Below are positions 7,452-11,766 of a stretch of DNA of 11,766 nt, one piece after another. Made by a program: the position numbers and the translations under genes. This DNA comes from JAZKIX01 sp040384645 (lineage in GTDB: Bacteria; Pseudomonadota; Gammaproteobacteria; Burkholderiales; Burkholderiaceae_D). The notes under the pieces are model-generated. The model was not told the origin of the DNA. It worked only from the letters and a program-made list of their open reading frames with translations, and did not search any database. Numbering within the stretch: the stretch's first letter is position 1; every line of letters begins with the position of its first letter. The stretch spans positions 1 to 11,766 of the forward strand of contig JAZKIX010000235.1 in NCBI GenBank assembly GCA_040384645.1. The letters are read 5' to 3'.

Positions 7452-7666
7452 CGGGTGCAGCATAATTTTGCGATATACCCCCTCTTTTTCTCAATATTGG
7501 TTCTAGTATTGGAACCTGGCAACGATTACGGTGAGGCTCAAGCTTCGATAATTGGCATGTTATCCTAATGCACGCCGTTACAGGGCGAGTTACAGCGCAA
7601 TCTTGGCATGCTTGTTGTGCGATGTAGTAAAAGCCTTTACACCGGTGACACGTCCCGATATTCTCT

Positions 7667-7670
7667 GGAG
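7667..7670 (+). promoter_or_regulatory. Ribosome binding site pointing to a TTG start
   Basis: GGAG (within CTGGAG) is followed after 7 bases by an in-frame TTG at 7678. The next in-frame ATG, at 7696, is 25 bases from the GGAG and has no closer ribosome site. This supports initiation at TTG. Confidence 0.5.
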
Positions 7671-7677
7671 CAATATT

Positions 7678-8961
7678 TTGAACGCAGACAATGTTATGAC
7701 CAGCAAATTCCTCCCATTATTTCGGCCGTTTCTTTTGCCTGTAACGCTGGCGTCGGTCTTGATGTGTTCGACACCCTTTGCCGCGGCAAGCAAGGTCAAG
7801 ATCGCTTTCATCGATTCTTTATCCGGCACTTTCGGCGCTATCGGCCAGACTCAATTGCATGGGTTCCAGATGCTGGCAGAAATGGCCAACCAAAAAAAAT
7901 GGGCTGGCGACCACACGCTGGAATTTATCGGTTTTGATAACAAGGCTAGTCCGCAAGAAACCCTGACCCAGTTAAAGACCGTCGTCGATCAAGGTTTCCG
8001 CTTCATTACGCAAGGCAATGGCTCCGGCGCCGCCCTGGCCCTTATAGATGCGGTGAATAAACATAATGAACGCAATCCCGGCAAGGAAATCGTCTACCTC
8101 AATCACGCCGCAGTCGATCCATCTTTAACCAATAGCAAATGCAGTTTTTGGCATTTTGCTTTCGATGCCAATTCCGACATGAAGATGGAAGCCTTGACCA
8201 CCTTGATGGCGAAGGATAAGAACATCAAAAAGGTCTACATCATCGGCCAGAATTACGCCTTCGGCCAGCAAGTGACCCGCGCTGCCAAGGAATATCTCAA
8301 TCGGAAACGTAGCGACATCCAGATCGTGGGCGACGACTTGCACCCCATCGGGCAGGTGAAGGATTTTTCGCCCTATATCGCCAAGATCAAGGCATCCGGC
8401 GCCGATTCTGTCATCACCGGTAATTGGGGCCCCGACCTGTCGCTATTGATCAAGGCTGCCAAGGATGCGGATTTAAAGGCGAACTTTTACACCTATTACG
8501 CCGGCTCCACCGGCGTGCCGACCGCGATGGGCGCCAGCGGGGCGGATAGGGTCAAGATGGTGGCGTACTGGCACCGCAATACCGAGGGCTTCGTCGGGCA
8601 GGAATTTGCCAACGCATTCAAAGATAAATACCACGAAGATTATTACGCGATGGCTTCCTATTCCATCGTCGCCATGCTGTCGAAGGCAATCAAGCAAGCG
8701 CAATCAGTGGATCCGATCAAAGTCGCTTTTGCCCTGGAAGGGATGGCAGTACAAAGCCTGAATGGCGAAGTACGCATGCAAAAATCCGATCATCAATTGC
8801 AGCAGCCGCTGTATCTGGCCAACTGGACCAAGGTCAACGGCAAGGACATCAAATATGATCAGGAAAACACCGGTTACGGCTGGAAGACGGAGCATAAAAT
8901 AGATGCCTTTTTTGCCGCGCAGCCGACGTCCTGCCAGATGGTACGACCTGCGCGCCAGTAA
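7678..8961 (+). CDS. Periplasmic ABC substrate-binding protein, branched-chain amino acid type (second cluster)
   Basis: This is the solute receptor of the second importer. A signal peptide runs through LPLFRPFLLPVTLASVLM to cleavage after AAA, leaving mature SKVKIAFIDSLSG, the first strand of the type I binding fold. Later segments such as FITQGNGSGAALALID, YIIGQNYAFGQQV and the LNGEVRMQKSDHQ region fit the Peripla_BP_6 family. The start is TTG 7678 (427 residues) on ribosome-site evidence, or ATG 7696 (421 residues); both retain the signal peptide. The frame is open back to 7552, but that extension would bury the signal. The mature chain has just two Cys, at 149 and 413 in ATG-7696 numbering, matching the pattern of the first cluster's receptor. 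It leads the plus-strand cluster, 51 bases before livH. The family is firm; the ligand is not known. Confidence 0.92.
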   Translation: MNADNVMTSKFLPLFRPFLLPVTLASVLMCSTPFAAASKVKIAFIDSLSGTFGAIGQTQLHGFQMLAEMANQKKWAGDHTLEFIGFDNKASPQETLTQLKTVVDQGFRFITQGNGSGAALALIDAVNKHNERNPGKEIVYLNHAAVDPSLTNSKCSFWHFAFDANSDMKMEALTTLMAKDKNIKKVYIIGQNYAFGQQVTRAAKEYLNRKRSDIQIVGDDLHPIGQVKDFSPYIAKIKASGADSVITGNWGPDLSLLIKAAKDADLKANFYTYYAGSTGVPTAMGASGADRVKMVAYWHRNTEGFVGQEFANAFKDKYHEDYYAMASYSIVAMLSKAIKQAQSVDPIKVAFALEGMAVQSLNGEVRMQKSDHQLQQPLYLANWTKVNGKDIKYDQENTGYGWKTEHKIDAFFAAQPTSCQMVRPARQ

Positions 8962-9012
8962 TCACGGATCATCTATCAGGTAAATTGAGCGGATAAAAGC
9001 ATAGGACGCGAA

Positions 9013-9960
9013 GTGGAATTTACGCTATTCAATCTACTCAATGGCGTCAGTTACGGCTTGCTTTTATTCATGCTGTCGTCTGGCCTGACGCTTATTTTCA
9101 GCATGATGGGTGTGCTTAATTTTGCCCACGCCAGTTTTTATATGCTGGGTGCTTATTTAGCGTACAGCTTGAGTCTGGCTGTCGGCTTCTGGCCGGCCTT
9201 GCTGCTGGCGCCTTTGCTAGTCGGTTTGCTGGGCGCGGCGGTCGAGCGTTTTGGCTTACGCCATGTGCGCCGCTTCGGGCATATTCCTGAATTGTTGTTC
9301 ACTTTCGGCTTGTCGTACCTTATTGCAGAATTAGTGCAAATGGTGTGGGGACGCTCAGCCGTCAGCGCACCGCTGCCGGAAGCATTGCAAGGCAGCCTAT
9401 TCACTTTGTACACGACGCCGTTCCCCATCTATCGCGGCTTCATGATGCTGGTCGCTTTATTGATGCTGCTGTCGATTTATCTAGTGCTCAAGCGCACCCG
9501 TATCGGACTGGTGATACAAGCCGCACTCAGTCATCCAGATGCGCTAGAAGCGCTGGGACACGATGTGCCCCGTGTATTCATGCTGGTGTTTGGCGCCGGC
9601 TGCGCCCTGGCTGGTCTGGCCGGTGTCATCGGCGGCCAGGCATTGGTAACCGATCCGAATATGGCGACCATGCTGGGCACCATTATTTTTGTGGTGGTCG
9701 TGGTTGGCGGCCTGGGCTCGCTCAAGGGCGCTTTTATTGCATCGCTGTTAATTGGACTATTGCAAACCACGGCGGTGGCGTTGGATTATTCCCTGCTCAG
9801 CCTGCTCAAGCCCTTGGGCGCCGAAATCAGCGCCAACACGACGGGCTATGCCGTCTTGACACTGAGTATTTCGCAGATCGCGCCGATTCTGCCTTATTTG
9901 CTATTGGTGCTGATTCTGATATTTCGTCCGCGCGGATTGATGGGCACGCGGGATGGATGA
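9013..9960 (+). CDS. livH: Liv-type ABC transporter permease, LivH family (second cluster)
   Basis: This is a membrane channel subunit of the second importer. The 315-residue hydrophobic product carries the LivH hallmark GVLNFAHASFYMLGAYLA at residues 33-50. The cytoplasmic coupling loop is around 162-190 (TRIGLVIQAALSHPDALEALGHDV), VVVVGGLGSLKGA lies near 228-240, and the tail is FRPRGLMG. It is about 20 residues longer than the first cluster's LivH, partly from a segment at 258-290 before the last helix. The GTG start at 9013 is supported by AGGA at 9003-9006 with a 6-base spacer. Its end overlaps the start of livM by 8 bases, indicating an operon with coupled translation. The sequence is clearly diverged from the first LivH, so the two clusters are not a recent duplication. 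Confidence 0.92.
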   Translation: MEFTLFNLLNGVSYGLLLFMLSSGLTLIFSMMGVLNFAHASFYMLGAYLAYSLSLAVGFWPALLLAPLLVGLLGAAVERFGLRHVRRFGHIPELLFTFGLSYLIAELVQMVWGRSAVSAPLPEALQGSLFTLYTTPFPIYRGFMMLVALLMLLSIYLVLKRTRIGLVIQAALSHPDALEALGHDVPRVFMLVFGAGCALAGLAGVIGGQALVTDPNMATMLGTIIFVVVVVGGLGSLKGAFIASLLIGLLQTTAVALDYSLLSLLKPLGAEISANTTGYAVLTLSISQIAPILPYLLLVLILIFRPRGLMGTRDG

Positions 9961-11245
9961 TGCATTACCAGTATGTGTAAAGCGCATGCCTAAATTCGCA
10001 TTGCTCAATCAAGGCCGGCTAGTTTGGGGGCTGTTTGCACTGCTGTTGCTGATCGCGCCGCTGGTATTTAGCCAAGGTCGCGCGCTTTCGATCTTGTCGC
10101 AGATGGCGATCATGATGATCTTTGGCCTGTCCTTCAATATGTTACTGGGGCAGGGGGGGATGCTTTCTTTTGGTCATGCCGTATATTCCGGCCTCGGCGC
10201 CTTTTGCGCAGTGCATGCGATGAATCGCGGCTGGCTGCCCGTGACGCTGATTCCCTTGCTGGGCGGCGTCGCCGGCATGTTTTTCGGCATCGTTTTCGGT
10301 TACCTGACGACCAAGAAATCCGGTACCACTTTTGCCATGATTACCTTGGGTCTGGGCGAGCTGGTATTTGCCTGTTCGCTGATGTTTCCTGAGTTTTTTG
10401 GCGGCGAAGGCGGCGTTTCGACCAATCGCACCGCTGGTAAACCCGTTCTTGGCATCAGTTACGGCCCGCAAATCGAAGTCTACTACTTGATCGCAGCATG
10501 GCTTTTTGCGAGCGCCGCCGCTATGTTTGCTTTCACGCAGACGCCGCTCGGGCGCATTATCAATGCAGTCAGGGATAACCCGGAACGGGCCGAATTCATT
10601 GGTTACGACAGCCATTGGGTACGCTATCTGAACTTGATCCTGTCGGCTTTTTTTGCTGGCATCGCGGGTGGCTTGTCGGCCATCAATTTTGAAATGGTCA
10701 GTGCCGAAAACGTCGGCGCCGTGCGCTCGGGTGCGGTTTTGTTATTTACTTTCATCGGCGGTATCGGGTATTTTTTTGGCCCTATGATCGGGGCAGTCGT
10801 CGGCGTATTTCTTTCCCTGATGCTGGCTGACTGGAGCAAGGCATGGCAGTTATACCTAGGTGCATTTTTTATCGTGATCGTCATGTTTGCACCGGGCGGC
10901 ATTGCTGGCTTGATCATGCAACATTTGCGTATCGTTCAACACGGCTTTTTGCACCAAATCTGGCGGCCTTGGCTGGCCATCTGCACTGCCGGTGCGACGG
11001 CATTGTGCGGCCTGGTGATGCTGGTCGAAATGCTGTATCGCCACAGCCTCGATGCAGCCGATGGCAGCGTCATGCAACTGGTCGGATTCAGCATCGATAG
11101 CGCACAGCCCAGTGCTTGGTTGAGTGCAATTGCCTTGCTGCTGGCAGGCATTGGCGCCGTCATTTATCTCAAACCGGCATTGCAAGAACAATGGCGCTCT
11201 GCACATGCTGCGATTGATCAAATCTATAGTGGAGCAGCGAGGTGA
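9953..11245 (+). CDS. livM: Liv-type ABC transporter permease, LivM family, with C-terminal two-helix extension
   Basis: This is the partner channel subunit of the second LivH. The 430-residue product shows the LivM core: GQGGMLSFGHAVYSGLGAF at 66-84, the coupling segment RIINAVRDNPERAEFIGY at 201-218, and the usual closing APGGIAGLI at 313-321. Typical LivM proteins end about there. This one continues for about 110 residues with two more hydrophobic stretches near 340-362 and 386-406 and a short charged tail. ATG 9953 overlaps the livH stop; an alternative ATG at 9986 would drop 11 polar residues, and neither has a good Shine-Dalgarno. Its TGA stop overlaps the GTG of livG by four bases. Identity as a permease is sure; the extension's role is unknown. 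Confidence 0.92.
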   Translation: MDDALPVCVKRMPKFALLNQGRLVWGLFALLLLIAPLVFSQGRALSILSQMAIMMIFGLSFNMLLGQGGMLSFGHAVYSGLGAFCAVHAMNRGWLPVTLIPLLGGVAGMFFGIVFGYLTTKKSGTTFAMITLGLGELVFACSLMFPEFFGGEGGVSTNRTAGKPVLGISYGPQIEVYYLIAAWLFASAAAMFAFTQTPLGRIINAVRDNPERAEFIGYDSHWVRYLNLILSAFFAGIAGGLSAINFEMVSAENVGAVRSGAVLLFTFIGGIGYFFGPMIGAVVGVFLSLMLADWSKAWQLYLGAFFIVIVMFAPGGIAGLIMQHLRIVQHGFLHQIWRPWLAICTAGATALCGLVMLVEMLYRHSLDAADGSVMQLVGFSIDSAQPSAWLSAIALLLAGIGAVIYLKPALQEQWRSAHAAIDQIYSGAAR

Positions 11246-11766
11246 GTTCGGTACAACCGCAGTTAGACCAAACTTTTGCGCTGGAGCTAAAGGACGTGCG
11301 CAAATCCTTCGGCAATACCGAGATCATCTGCGGCACGACCTTGCAAATACCGCAAGCGGCACGTTACGCCCTCATTGGCCCCAACGGCGCTGGCAAATCA
11401 ACCCTGTTCAATCTGGTTTCAGGACGTTTTGCTGCCGATTCCGGCGCTATCTTATTGAATGGCACCAGCATCGCCGGACTGTCGCCGTTTGCCATCAACC
11501 GGCGTGGGCTGGCGCGCAGTTTTCAAATCACGCATCTGTTCCACAACCTAAGCGTATTTGAAAATCTGCGGTGCGCGGTGTTGTGGTCGCTTGGTTATAA
11601 GTATTCGTTCTGGCAGCGTTTGAATAGGTTGAAAGATGTGTGTGAAAAAGCCAACGTGGTACTCGAACAAATCGGTTTGCAAGGCCGCAGTGAGACGCTG
11701 GCTGGCGTACTGAGTTACGCGGAGCAGCGCGCACTGGAGATCGGCATCACCATCGCCGGCGGCGCC
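11242..11766 (+). CDS. livG: Liv-type ABC transporter ATPase, LivG family, 3' end outside window
   Basis: The frame runs without a stop from GTG 11242 to the last base, giving 175 codons. The start overlaps the livM stop (GTGA) and has GGAG at 11231-11234 with a 7-base spacer. Translation shows an ABC ATPase: Walker A GPNGAGKS at residues 46-53 with Lys52, Q-loop SFQ at 93-95, and signature LSYAEQR at 157-163, followed by LEIGITIAGGA, which normally leads straight into Walker B. Compared with the first cluster's LivG, the N-terminus is longer and the signature has Ala where LivG usually has Gly. It energises the second importer; its Walker B, switch His and the expected livF lie beyond the window. 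Confidence 0.92.
   Translation, partial: MSSVQPQLDQTFALELKDVRKSFGNTEIICGTTLQIPQAARYALIGPNGAGKSTLFNLVSGRFAADSGAILLNGTSIAGLSPFAINRRGLARSFQITHLFHNLSVFENLRCAVLWSLGYKYSFWQRLNRLKDVCEKANVVLEQIGLQGRSETLAGVLSYAEQRALEIGITIAGGA

Larger units (their letters stand above)
7317..7677. other. AT-rich divergent intergenic region
   Basis: This region separates the minus-strand kinase gene from the plus-strand second transporter cluster and should hold promoters for both. The half near the kinase is AT-rich with several dyads (listed separately). A further imperfect dyad with GGTTC and GAACC arms spans 7499-7516. On the plus strand no strong sigma-70 promoter is visible; a weak candidate is TTGTGC at 7615-7620 with TACACC at 7638-7643. 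The binding-protein frame stays open upstream to 7552, but that stretch does not resemble a signal peptide start and is taken as leader. Confidence 0.5.

Noticed and set aside
7552..7677. N-terminal extension of the second receptor to 7552
   Set aside because: It would place 42 extra residues before a clear signal peptide, and a good ribosome site with a TTG start lies at 7667-7680.
7696..7788. Lipoprotein signal in the second receptor (Cys in SVLMC)
   Set aside because: The residue before Cys is Met, not Gly/Ala/Ser, and a normal AAA cleavage site follows; a soluble periplasmic protein is more likely.
9345..9980. 211-codon frame overlapping livH of the second cluster
   Set aside because: It is a +1 frame shadow within a well-supported permease; its translation is Arg/His-rich without family likeness.
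648..11766. Recent tandem duplication of one Liv cluster
   Set aside because: Corresponding proteins differ strongly in length, motifs and gene order, so an old paralogous or independent origin is more likely.

Overview
This window looks like chromosomal DNA from a beta-proteobacterium, probably of the Oxalobacteraceae/Burkholderiales type. That is inferred from protein style (Liv-type transporters, a membrane Ser/Thr kinase with a Cys-bearing tail, a single-domain response regulator) and from GC content near 50% judged by eye. No mobile element, CRISPR array, tRNA or rRNA was seen.

Layout. (1) 1-462, plus strand: the 3' part of a response-regulator gene, cut by the window edge. (2) 648-5408, minus strand: a complete five-gene ABC importer cluster of the branched-chain amino acid/amide (HAAT, Liv) type. 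In transcription order it is ATPase LivG, ATPase LivF, periplasmic binding protein, permease LivH, permease LivM. A perfect 10-bp stem-loop lies just past livM. (3) 5652-7316, minus strand: a transmembrane Ser/Thr protein kinase upstream of that cluster and in the same direction, 243 bp away. (4) 7317-7677: an AT-rich divergent intergenic region with several dyads. (5) 7678 to the right edge, plus strand: a second Liv-type importer in a different order: binding protein, LivH, LivM, LivG (cut by the window edge). Its LivF is expected just outside.

Each importer should work as a periplasmic solute-binding protein feeding a LivH/LivM membrane channel powered by a LivG/LivF ATPase pair. Neither ligand can be read from sequence; branched-chain amino acids, other amino acids, amides, or aromatic or small organic acids are all used by this family. 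The kinase sits between the two systems and shares its 5' region with the second, which makes co-regulation a reasonable but unproven idea.

Most of the window is ordinary family content. Points worth a second look are an Arg in place of the Walker A Lys of the first LivF, the kinase architecture and its promoter dyads, a matching Cys pair in both binding proteins, a two-helix C-terminal extension on the second LivM, and two start-site corrections. I did not find convincing evidence for a wholly new system.
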